The notes under the pieces are model-generated. The model had not been told where the DNA came from. It saw only the letters and a program-made list of their open reading frames with translations, and ran no database searches. 47,124 nt of DNA, taken from Streptomyces sp. NRRL F-6131. Lineage in GTDB: Bacteria; Actinomycetota; Actinomycetes; Streptomycetales; Streptomycetaceae. This document shows, in pieces, positions 9,181 through 16,260 of the stretch (the first letter of the stretch is position 1; each line of letters starts with the position of its first letter). A program made the translations under genes and the position numbers. Location of the stretch: assembly GCA_000719695.1 (NCBI GenBank), contig JOHN01000059.1:1-47124 (forward strand). Direction: 5' to 3'.

Positions 9181-10059
9181 ATGACCCGCCTTGTCCTTGC
9201 CGGAATCGACGGATCGCCGCAGAGCGAGGCCGCAGCCCTGTGGGCGGCCTCCGAGGCCCACCGCCGGGGCTCCGCGCTCCGGCTCCTGCATGCCTGGCCG
9301 TGGCTCGACGCCGGGGACGGCGGTGCCTCGTGGCCCGGCGACCTGCGGCCGAGGGCGTTGGACGCGCTGCGCGGGATCGCCGACCGGATCCGGCGCGACC
9401 GGCCGGGCCTGCCAGTGGAGACCGCAGTCGTCTCGGACGATCCCGTCGACGGACTGGTGGCCGCGGCGAAGGGGCAGGACCTGCTCGTCCTGGGGTCCCG
9501 CGGACTCGGTGGATTCGCCGGCCTCCTGGTCGGCTCGGTGGGACTCGCGGTGGCGGCGAACGCGCCCGTCCCCACGGTGCTGGTCCGCCTCGGCCAGGCA
9601 CCTGCCGAGCGGACCGCGACCGCCGCGGCGACCCGCGAGGTGCTGGTCGGTCTGGACGCGTACGAACCCGATGACACCGTCCTCGAATTCGCCGTCGCCG
9701 AGGCCCGGTTGCGCGGCTGCCGGCTCCGCGCCGTCCACGGTAGGACCCTGCCGCCCGTCTGGACACCGGCGGGCCCGGTACCGCAACCGACCTACCTCAT
9801 GGAACAGGAGTCCGCCGGGACGGCGCCGATCTCCCGGTCCCTGGCCGAGCTGCGGACGAAGCACCCGGACGTCGACATCGTCGAGGACGTCCGCCTCGGC
9901 GGCGGAGCCCAGGCCCTGCTGGATGCCTCGGTCCATGCCGACCTGGTCGTCGTCGGCCGACGGGAGCGCCGACACCGCGTGGGACCTCGCCTCGGTCCGG
10001 TGACCCACGCCGTTGTGCATCACTGCGCCGCCCCGGTCGTCGTCGTCCCCCACCCGTGA
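9181..10059 (+). CDS. Tandem-domain universal stress protein (USP 2)
   Basis: 292 residues, two UspA domains. Domain 1 starts LVLAGIDGSPQSEAA and has the complete glycine loop VLGSRGLGGFAGLLVGSVG. Domain 2 starts EVLVGLDAYEPDDTV and has the reduced loop VVGRRERRHRVGPRLGPVTH, which suggests that only the first domain binds ATP. The ATG is preceded by GAAGGGAAG. It is divergent from the arc operon across about 390 bp carrying DosR-like boxes. The Rv1733c-like gene follows 52 bp later and is probably co-transcribed. Confidence 0.92.
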   Translation: MTRLVLAGIDGSPQSEAAALWAASEAHRRGSALRLLHAWPWLDAGDGGASWPGDLRPRALDALRGIADRIRRDRPGLPVETAVVSDDPVDGLVAAAKGQDLLVLGSRGLGGFAGLLVGSVGLAVAANAPVPTVLVRLGQAPAERTATAAATREVLVGLDAYEPDDTVLEFAVAEARLRGCRLRAVHGRTLPPVWTPAGPVPQPTYLMEQESAGTAPISRSLAELRTKHPDVDIVEDVRLGGGAQALLDASVHADLVVVGRRERRHRVGPRLGPVTHAVVHHCAAPVVVVPHP

Positions 10060-10111
10060 ACCGAGCACGTCCCTCACCACCGCCGTCCGAGCAGCGACAA
10101 GGAGCACCGCC

Positions 10112-10750
10112 GTGAACAGCACCCACCGGCCCGAGCGCGGGCCCGTGCCACCGTACGGCCGGCTGCGCCGCGCCCTGGGGCAGGAGCGCAATCCACTCGG
10201 CCGGGCCCTCGACCGGTCCCGGAGCCGCGCCGTGGTACTCGCGGCTCTGGGGGTCCTACTCGCAGGGCTGGTCGGAGCCGGAGCCTCCGCCGTCCGGCTC
10301 ACCGCCGAACAACAGCGGACGGCGGCGGCGACCGTGCTCCTGCGCCACGTCGAAGCCCTGGTGGAAGGTTCCGTCCAGAAGGCCGGGACCACCGTCCTCG
10401 GCGGGAAGACCGCCTACCGCGCGCAGGCCGTGTGGAACTCTCCCACCGACGGGAGCAACACCGGCAACATCGACGTCCCCCGGAACACCGAGCCCGGCAC
10501 CACCGTCGGAATCTGGGTCGACCTGGACGGCCACCCGGCCGCCGCACCCCCGAGCACCGCAGACCTCGTGGCCGACGCCGTGTGCGTGGGCCTGGTCCTC
10601 TTCGGCCTGCTCAGTGCTCTCACCGCCGCCGGGCTCGGCGCCAGGCTGAGCGTCCTCGACCGTCGGGCCGACCGGGCGTGGACGCGGTCCTGGGCCCGAC
10701 TGGAGCCGGTCTGGAGCGGCCGCGGCCCGCGTGACAGCCACCTCGGCTGA
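10112..10750 (+). CDS. Rv1733c-family two-helix membrane protein
   Basis: A 212-residue membrane protein. A first helix lies near residues 35-60 (AVVLAALGVLLAGLVGAGAS). A probable extracytoplasmic domain of about 100 residues contains TTVGIWVDLDGHPA. A second helix lies near 155-175, and the tail RADRAWTRSWARLEPVWSGR is the conserved ending of this family. The N-terminal RLRRALGQERNPLGRALDRS also matches it. Rv1733c is a strongly DosR-induced protein of unknown function in Mycobacterium tuberculosis. The start is a GTG with AAGGAG 7 nt upstream. It lies between a USP and the DosR-like regulator, which fits a shared regulon. Confidence 0.8.
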   Translation: MNSTHRPERGPVPPYGRLRRALGQERNPLGRALDRSRSRAVVLAALGVLLAGLVGAGASAVRLTAEQQRTAAATVLLRHVEALVEGSVQKAGTTVLGGKTAYRAQAVWNSPTDGSNTGNIDVPRNTEPGTTVGIWVDLDGHPAAAPPSTADLVADAVCVGLVLFGLLSALTAAGLGARLSVLDRRADRAWTRSWARLEPVWSGRGPRDSHLG

Positions 10751-11011
10751 CCCGGGGCGCACCACGGCCCCCTTCGTGCCGGCCGCCGCAACGCCGCAAC
10801 GCACCCCGGTCCACCCGCGGGAACGGCGCGAAGCTCTCCTGCTCGCCCGGATTCCCCGTGCGTCTTCCGCCCCGACCCCCTTGCCGCTCCCCGCGCCCCG
10901 CACGAAACAGGGCCGTCAGGCCCTATCGGAACCGCCCCCGGCCGCGCCAGACTTCGCGGAGGAATCACACGACCCGCCACCGGAGCGGGCCCACGGGGTT
11001 GGAGTGCGCTG

Positions 11012-11713
11012 ATGACGGAGAGTCCGGCGGCCGGGACACGCGGCCCGGTCAAGGTGTTCCTGCTGGACGACCACGAGGTGGTCCGAAGGGGCGTTCACGA
11101 TCTGCTGGACGCCGAGCCCGACCTCCAGGTGGTCGGCGAGGCCGCCACCGTCGAGCAGGCGCTCACCCGTGTTCCGGCGCTGCGCCCCGACGTCGCGATT
11201 CTCGACATGCGACTGCCGGACGGCGACGGCGTGACCGTCTGCCGCGAGCTGCGCTCGCGGATGCCCGACCTGGCCTGTCTGATCCTCACCTCGTTCGACG
11301 ACGAGGAGGCGCTCCTGGACGCCATCATGGCGGGGGCCTCCGGCTACGTCCTCAAGCAGATCAGCGGGACCGACCTCGTCTCCGCCGTCCACACCGTCGC
11401 CTCCGGCCAGTCGATGCTCGACCCCGGCGCCACCACCCGGCTGATGGCCCGCCTGCGCGGCGACGCCGCCCCCGCACCGAGCTCGGACCTGCCCCAGCTC
11501 ACCGACCGCGAACGGGAGGTCCTGGCCCTGGTCGGCGAGGGGCTCACCAATCGCCAGATCGGCCAGCGGCTCTACCTCGCCGAGAAGACCGTCAAGAACC
11601 ACATCTCCCGTCTGCTGGCCAAACTCGGCGTGGAACGGCGCGTCCAGGCCGCCCTGATCGCCTCCCGGACCCTGCCCGACCGCACCCCGCCGAGCGACCG
11701 GGCCGACCGCTGA
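11012..11713 (+). CDS. NarL/DosR-type response regulator (OsdR/DevR-like)
   Basis: A 233-residue DNA-binding response regulator. The receiver domain (about 13-130) has the acidic pair D19/D20, phospho-acceptor D65 in [13 protein letters not shown], the T/S position in LILTSFDD and K in GYVLKQI. The LuxR-type helix-turn-helix (about 160-215) reads [20 protein letters not shown] and then the recognition helix [20 protein letters not shown]. This is close to mycobacterial DosR, including the KTVKN residues that contact DNA there. It probably activates the units carrying GGGAC-N4-GTCCC boxes. Unlike mycobacterial dosRS it is not directly followed by its kinase, which lies on the opposite strand beyond one small gene. 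Confidence 0.88.
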   Translation: MTESPAAGTRGPVKVFLLDDHEVVRRGVHDLLDAEPDLQVVGEAATVEQALTRVPALRPDVAILDMRLPDGDGVTVCRELRSRMPDLACLILTSFDDEEALLDAIMAGASGYVLKQISGTDLVSAVHTVASGQSMLDPGATTRLMARLRGDAAPAPSSDLPQLTDREREVLALVGEGLTNRQIGQRLYLAEKTVKNHISRLLAKLGVERRVQAALIASRTLPDRTPPSDRADR

Positions 11714-11765
11714 AGCCGGCCGGCCCGGAACACCCCGCCGGACAGGTCCGGTCGGCAGCTCACCG

Positions 11766-11780
11766 GGGACCAACGGCCTC
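11766..11780. promoter_or_regulatory. DosR/OsdR-like half-conserved box
   Basis: GGGAC-CAAC-GGCCT, about 40 bp before the start of the small split-barrel gene. The left half is perfect and the right half is degenerate. An inverted repeat, CCCCG-GTA-CGGGG, follows at 11790-11802. Confidence 0.4.
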
Positions 11781-11816
11781 TCCCCCGGTCCCCGGTACGG
11801 GGGCACCATCGATGGC

Positions 11817-12200
11817 ATGACACCTCACTCCACGACGCTGGACGAGTGGGAATGCCGACGACGCCTCGCCGGCCTCGCGGTCGGCCGGGTCGTCTACACC
11901 GTCGATGCGCTGCCCGCCGTCCAACCCGCCCGTTACCGCCTCGATCCCGACGGCAGTGTGCTGTTGCACGCCGGCGCAGGGTCGGAGCTGGTCCGCGTGG
12001 TGTCCGGCGCGATCGTCGCCTTCGAGGCAGGAGAGCTCGACGCCGCCGAAGGCAGCGGCTGGAGCGTGACCGTCCTCGGCCGCGCCGACGTCGTACCGGA
12101 TCGGACGGCGGACAGTCCGGCCGACACGGTCACCGTCCGGATCCTCCCCGAGATGGTGAGCGGCCGCCTGTTCGCGTCGACGCGCCCGGACCGGATCTGA
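11817..12200 (+). CDS. Pyridoxamine 5'-phosphate oxidase-like split-barrel protein
   Basis: 127 residues. The pattern of an N-terminal helix WECRRRLAGLAVGRVVYTV, then PAVQPARYRLDPDGSVLL and a central AIVAFEAGELD strand, is typical of the small PNPOx-like proteins abundant in actinobacteria. Members bind flavin, F420 or haem, and the cofactor cannot be told here. It is not the vitamin B6 enzyme. The ATG has only a weak purine stretch about 12 nt upstream. A DosR-like half-box precedes it, and it lies between the regulator and the kinase genes, so it probably belongs to the hypoxia response. Confidence 0.75.
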   Translation: MTPHSTTLDEWECRRRLAGLAVGRVVYTVDALPAVQPARYRLDPDGSVLLHAGAGSELVRVVSGAIVAFEAGELDAAEGSGWSVTVLGRADVVPDRTADSPADTVTVRILPEMVSGRLFASTRPDRI

Positions 12201-12245
12201 CCGGGTCTCGGCATTCCTACCGCCCGCACCGGCCCCGAGAACCGG

Positions 12246-13958
12246 TCAGTGGACCAAGGGCACCGACCAGACCACCCTGGTACCGCCGGACCCGGGGCTC
12301 GCCAGCTCGAAGGATCCCCCCAGGCTCTCGGCGCGTTCCGCGAGGTTGCGCAGCCCGCTGCGCCGCCCCTGCTCCGCGATGCCCACCCCGTCGTCCTGCA
12401 CCGTGAGCACCACCCGCGACCCGGTCGCCTGCAGCACCACCTCGACCCGCCGGGCGTGTGCGTGCCGGGCCGCGTTGCTCAGCGCCTCACCGAGGACCGC
12501 CACCACGTGGTCGGCCACCTCCGGCGAAACATCGGTGTCGAGCAGGCCCTCCATGCTCAGTCGGGGCGGGAAGCCCAGTGCCGCCTGAGCCTCCTCGGCC
12601 ACCCGCACCACCCGCGACCGAAGGCCCTGGGCGCTCTCCTCCGCCCGTGCCCGCAGGCCGAAGATCGTGGACCGGATGATCTTGATCGTCTCGTCCAGGT
12701 CCCCCACCGCCCTCAGTACCCGGTCCGAGGCGCCGGCGTGGTCGATCAACCGGGCCGCGCTCTGCAGCGTCATCCCCGTCGCGAACAGCCGCTGGATCGC
12801 CAGGTCGTGCAGATCGCGGGCGATCCGGTCCCGGTCCTCCAGCATGACCAACTGCTCGGCGTCCCGGCGGCGTTCGGCGAGTTCCAGGGCCAGTGCCGCC
12901 TGATCCGCGAAGCCCAGCAGGGGACCGGTCTCCCGCTCCGTGAACGCCGATTCCGCCGTCCGCCGCGCCAGCAGCAGCACACCCTCCACCGGGCCGCCCG
13001 CCCGGCCCAACGGCACGGCCACCGCCGGTCCGAGACCGTCGTACCGCCACGGCCCGGCCGGGAACCGCGGATCGCCGGCCAGGTCCACCGTGGCCGCCGG
13101 AGCACCGTGCGCGCACGCCTCACCCGCCAAGGTGCCCTCCAGCGGCACGTCCGCACCCAGCCTCGCGGCCGCGTCCCCGCCCAGTGCCAGCTCGACCCTC
13201 ATCGTCCCGGCCCCCGGAACGGGCACCAGGACGTCCGCGAGCTCTGCACCGGTGATCTCCCGCGCCCGACGGGCGATCAGCTCGACCACCTCCGAACGGG
13301 ACCCGCCCGACAGCAGACCGCGGGTGATCTCCGCACTCGTACCCAGCCAGCGCTGCTGACGCTGCGCCTCCTCGTACAGCCGGGCGTTGTCGATCGCCAC
13401 CCCGGCCGCCACCGCCAGCGTGGAGATCACCGACTCGTCGTCGGTGTCGAACTCCTCGCCGGAACGCTTGTCGGTCAGGTAGAGGTTGCCGAACACCTCC
13501 TCGCGCACCCGCACCGGCACCCCGAGGAACGCCCGCATCACCGGGTGGTGCGCCGGGCAGCCGTACGACGAGGGATGCTCCGAGAGGTCCGCCAGCCGAA
13601 GCGGCTCCGGTCGGCGGATCAGCTCCCCCAGGAGACCCCGGCCCGTCGGATAGGGGCCGATCCGCTCGATCTCCTCCTCGGACAGGCCCACGGTGAGGAA
13701 CTGCGAGAGCGTCTCGCCGTCGGGGCCGATCACCCCGAGCGCCGCATACCGGGCGTCCACCAGCACAGCGGCCGCCTCGACGATGCGCCGGAGCACCTGC
13801 GTCAGGTCCAGCTCCCGGCCCACCGACAGCACGACCTCCAGCAGGCTGTGCACCCGGTCCCGGGTGCCCCGGGCCGCGTCGATCCGCGCCTGCAGCTCCT
13901 CCAGCAGTTCGTCCAGCCTCAGCTGCGGAATCCGCGACCTGAGCTCGTCCCCACCCAC
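12246..13958 (-). CDS. Two-GAF oxygen-sensor histidine kinase (DevS/DosT/OsdK-like)
   Basis: A 570-residue kinase. GAF-A spans about 45-195 and GAF-B about 215-365. A HisKA_3 dimerisation domain follows with phospho-acceptor H384 in IARDLHDLAIQRLF, then a HATPase domain with GEALSNAARHA and DDGVGI. GAF-A contains CPAHHPVMRAFLGVPVRVR; its H138 aligns with H149 of mycobacterial DevS, the haem-iron ligand, and the flanking FLGVPVRVR...FGNLYLTDK is nearly identical there. A haem-based O2, NO or CO sensor is therefore likely. The start is a GTG chosen for GAGGAGG 5 nt upstream, giving a length close to DevS (578). It converges with the split-barrel gene and is the presumed partner of the regulator at 11012. 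Confidence 0.9.
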   Translation of the reverse strand: MGGDELRSRIPQLRLDELLEELQARIDAARGTRDRVHSLLEVVLSVGRELDLTQVLRRIVEAAAVLVDARYAALGVIGPDGETLSQFLTVGLSEEEIERIGPYPTGRGLLGELIRRPEPLRLADLSEHPSSYGCPAHHPVMRAFLGVPVRVREEVFGNLYLTDKRSGEEFDTDDESVISTLAVAAGVAIDNARLYEEAQRQQRWLGTSAEITRGLLSGGSRSEVVELIARRAREITGAELADVLVPVPGAGTMRVELALGGDAAARLGADVPLEGTLAGEACAHGAPAATVDLAGDPRFPAGPWRYDGLGPAVAVPLGRAGGPVEGVLLLARRTAESAFTERETGPLLGFADQAALALELAERRRDAEQLVMLEDRDRIARDLHDLAIQRLFATGMTLQSAARLIDHAGASDRVLRAVGDLDETIKIIRSTIFGLRARAEESAQGLRSRVVRVAEEAQAALGFPPRLSMEGLLDTDVSPEVADHVVAVLGEALSNAARHAHARRVEVVLQATGSRVVLTVQDDGVGIAEQGRRSGLRNLAERAESLGGSFELASPGSGGTRVVWSVPLVH

Positions 13959-14053
13959 GCGCGCCTCCTCGTACCGTGCCCATCGGCCGGTCGATTCTGG
14001 CAGACGACGGTTACGGAGTGACAGCGCCCGGTCCCGCACCGGGTACCCGGCAA

Positions 14054-14097
14054 GCCCCCGGGCCGGCCGCGACGGAGATCGCGGCCGGCCCGGGGGC
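14054..14097. terminator. Strong hairpin downstream of the DoxX gene
   Basis: A perfect 19-bp stem (14054-14072 with 14079-14097) and a 6-nt loop. It sits about 20 bp after the stop of the minus-strand DoxX gene and upstream of the kinase gene, so it should separate the two transcripts. Confidence 0.8.
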
Positions 14098-14115
14098 GGT
14101 GGTGGTGCACCGACG

Positions 14116-14721
14116 TCAGCGGAGCCAGGCGTTGTCGCGGACCACCGGAAGCTCCGCCCAGCGGCGGCCGAGGCCCCAGGCGGCGCCGGAGCCGGTCACG
14201 GCCAGGACGACCAGGACCAGGGCGTAGAGGACGTGGTAGTCGAGCAGCGGATTGGTGGACCCGCTCGCGGCACCGTCGGCCAGGTGGCGGGCGGGCGGCC
14301 ACTCGGCGGCCCACATCAGGGCGAGCAGGGCCGTGCCCCCCACCGCGGCGATCCGCAGCCCGACGCCGCCGATCAGTGCGAGACCGAGGCCGAGGAGGCT
14401 CATCATGAACGTCCAGTCCACCCAGGCCTGGCCGGCCATGGCGTGGAAGGTCCCGCGGAACGGCCCCGCCGCGACGTGGCTCAGGAATCCCTTGGCGGGT
14501 GAGGCTCCGTCGATCCAGGCCCGGCCGTCGGCGGTGGCGTAACCGAGGCCGAAGGTCTTGTCGAGGAAGGCCCAGAGGAAAAGCGCTCCGAGCGCGATCC
14601 GGACGGTGGCGAGGGCCGCGGCCGCGGCCGACACGGTGTGTGCGGCGCTCTGCCGGGCGACGGTGCGACCGAGGGTGGCACGGCGGGGCGTCAGGGGCGT
14701 GTGGGCGTGCTGGGTGGCCAT
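14116..14721 (-). CDS. DoxX-family membrane protein
   Basis: A 201-residue membrane protein with about four hydrophobic segments: near 35-55 (VRIALGALFLWAFLDKTFGLG), 105-125, 128-145 and 165-185. The pattern, with DKTFGLGYAT and a PAKGFLSHVAAGPF loop, matches the DoxX/thiosulfate-quinone oxidoreductase-like proteins found in actinobacterial stress islands. Its biochemical role is not established. The ATG is preceded by AGAGGAG. It is divergent from USP 3, and the shared region of about 425 bp carries at least four DosR-like boxes, so it is probably a regulon member. Confidence 0.8.
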   Translation of the reverse strand: MATQHAHTPLTPRRATLGRTVARQSAAHTVSAAAAALATVRIALGALFLWAFLDKTFGLGYATADGRAWIDGASPAKGFLSHVAAGPFRGTFHAMAGQAWVDWTFMMSLLGLGLALIGGVGLRIAAVGGTALLALMWAAEWPPARHLADGAASGSTNPLLDYHVLYALVLVVLAVTGSGAAWGLGRRWAELPVVRDNAWLR

Positions 14722-14945
14722 GATCGGTTCTCCTCTGCTGAGGTGGTTCGGTGGTGGCGGTCCGTTCGAGCCGGTGCGCCGGTGCTCCCGGTACCGACTC
14801 GGGTCGAGCGGAATTCCGGGGCGGTCCGGGCCGAGCGCCGAACGGCAGTGCCGCCCTCGGTGAGGAGGGGCGGCGTCGACGATCGTTGCGACCGCGCTCC
14901 CGGCGTCTGCTCAAAGCCTGCATCGTCGGCGACCCGCCGGTCTGC

Positions 14946-15090
14946 GGGCCGTTGGTCCCGGCTGCCGGAACGACGGTCCCGGGGCGGTCGGCGCTCCCCC
15001 GGGAACACCCACCGCACCGGGACCTTCGGTACCGAGATGGGGCTGCTCGGCCCCTGTGGCCGGGCCGCGGACCGGCGGGACGCTGGTCCC
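14946..15090. promoter_or_regulatory. Cluster of DosR/OsdR-like boxes between doxX-like and USP 3
   Basis: Four good inverted repeats: GGGCC-GTTG-GTCCC (14946-14959), GGAAC-GACG-GTCCC (14967-14980), GGGACC-TTC-GGTACC (15019-15033) and the perfect GGGAC-GCTG-GTCCC (15077-15090). A weak GGGGCT...GGCCCC site lies at 15039-15054. Neighbouring sites in the first pair are 21 bp apart. This is the densest group in the window and serves two divergent genes. Confidence 0.6.
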
Positions 15091-15147
15091 CGGCCAGGAC
15101 CGTGCGCACCGGCGCCACGGCCGGCCGGGACCATGGAGGTCGCAGTC

Positions 15148-16008
15148 ATGTCGCACGGTGTGGTGGTGGGGATCGACGGTTCGGAACAGAGCGCGGCGGC
15201 GGCCGCGTGGGCGGCCGGGGAGGCCGACCGCAGGGGGCTCGGGCTGCACATCGTCCACGTCGCGGGAACGGAGTTCAACGCCCTGGAGCGGGATCTCGGC
15301 GGTGACACCGTGGTTCCGGAACCGATCGCGGAGATCCGCGACCGCGTCGCGGCCGCGCTGCCCTGGCTGGAGGTGTCCTTCGAGATCTGGCCCGGGCATC
15401 CGGCGGAGACGCTCACCGGCGTCGGCGGGCGGGCGGAGCTTCTGGTCCTCGGCTCGCGCGGCCTCGGCGGCTTCACCGGCCTGCTGGTCGGCTCGGTGGG
15501 ACTGCGGACCGCGGCCCGCGCCACCTGCCCCGTCGTGCTGGTCCGCGCCGGGGAGGACGGACCGGGGGGACCGTCCGCCGACGTCGTCGTGGGCGTGGAG
15601 GGTGACCGGCCGTGCGACGCCGTGCTCGACTTCGCCTTCCGGCACGCGGCCGAGACCGGTTCCGCGCTGCGGGTGGTGGAGAGCCGGGCCACGTCGTACG
15701 GCCCGTACACCACCGAGGCGCCCGTCGACCAGCGGCAGATCAGGGAGTCGCTGGCCGCCGCGGAGGAACTGCGCCTGCGGGACGCCCTGTCCCGTTGGCG
15801 GGAGAAGTACCCCGACGTCCGCGCGGCGGCGGAGGTCTGCGCCTGGAGCCCCGCCAGGGCCCTGGTGGAAGCCTCCCGCAGCGCCTCCCTGGTCGTGCTC
15901 GGGCGGCGTACTCCCAAGCACCAAGTGGCGGCGCCCCGGCTGGGGTCGGTGACGCAGTCCGTGCTCCACCACGCGCACAGTCCGGTCGCCGTCGTGCCGC
16001 ACGACTGA
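15148..16008 (+). CDS. Tandem-domain universal stress protein (USP 3)
   Basis: 286 residues with two UspA domains. The first opens VVVGIDGSEQSAAA and has the complete nucleotide-loop motif VLGSRGLGGFTGLLVGSVG. The second opens DVVVGVEGDRPCDAV and has the degenerate loop VLGRRTPKHQVAAPRLGSVTQ. The start ATG is 7 nt after GGAGGT; an ATG 15 nt earlier is in frame but has no spacing for that site. It is divergent from the DoxX gene, with a dense set of DosR-like boxes between them, and upstream of the fermentation operon. Confidence 0.92.
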   Translation: MSHGVVVGIDGSEQSAAAAAWAAGEADRRGLGLHIVHVAGTEFNALERDLGGDTVVPEPIAEIRDRVAAALPWLEVSFEIWPGHPAETLTGVGGRAELLVLGSRGLGGFTGLLVGSVGLRTAARATCPVVLVRAGEDGPGGPSADVVVGVEGDRPCDAVLDFAFRHAAETGSALRVVESRATSYGPYTTEAPVDQRQIRESLAAAEELRLRDALSRWREKYPDVRAAAEVCAWSPARALVEASRSASLVVLGRRTPKHQVAAPRLGSVTQSVLHHAHSPVAVVPHD

Positions 16009-16085
16009 CCGGAGGGCGGCTGCGGGTGCCGCGCCACCGTGGCGGCACCACCACCGACGCCGCCCAGGAGGCCGCACCGCCTTCC

Positions 16086-16140
16086 GCGACCAACGGCCGG
16101 ACCGGGACCAACCGCGCTCCGCAGCAGGGACCTTCGGACC
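16086..16140. promoter_or_regulatory. Tandem DosR/OsdR-like half-boxes upstream of adhE
   Basis: Three related repeats in a row: GCGAC-CAAC-GGCCG (16086), GGGAC-CAAC-CGCGC (16104) and GGGAC-CTTC-GGACC (16127). Starts are 18 and 23 bp apart, together about two multiples of 20.5 bp. Left half-sites are well kept and right halves are poor. They lie 120-175 bp before the adhE start. Confidence 0.45.
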
Positions 16141-16260
16141 GAATCGAGGTCCGGAAGGGCCGGTCCGCTCCCCGCTTCGCACAAGCAACCTTGAACAGAA
16201 GGCGCCCGCGGTCCCGCCGGCGCCCGGCAGTCGGACGATGCCCCGGAGAGGTAGTCCACC

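Noticed and set aside
10731..11012. Possible 93-residue gene overlapping the Rv1733c-like gene and ending at the regulator start
   Set aside because: Its stop overlaps the regulator ATG, which looks attractive, but third-position GC is much lower than in real genes here. There is no ribosome binding site or domain, so it is treated as intergenic DNA.
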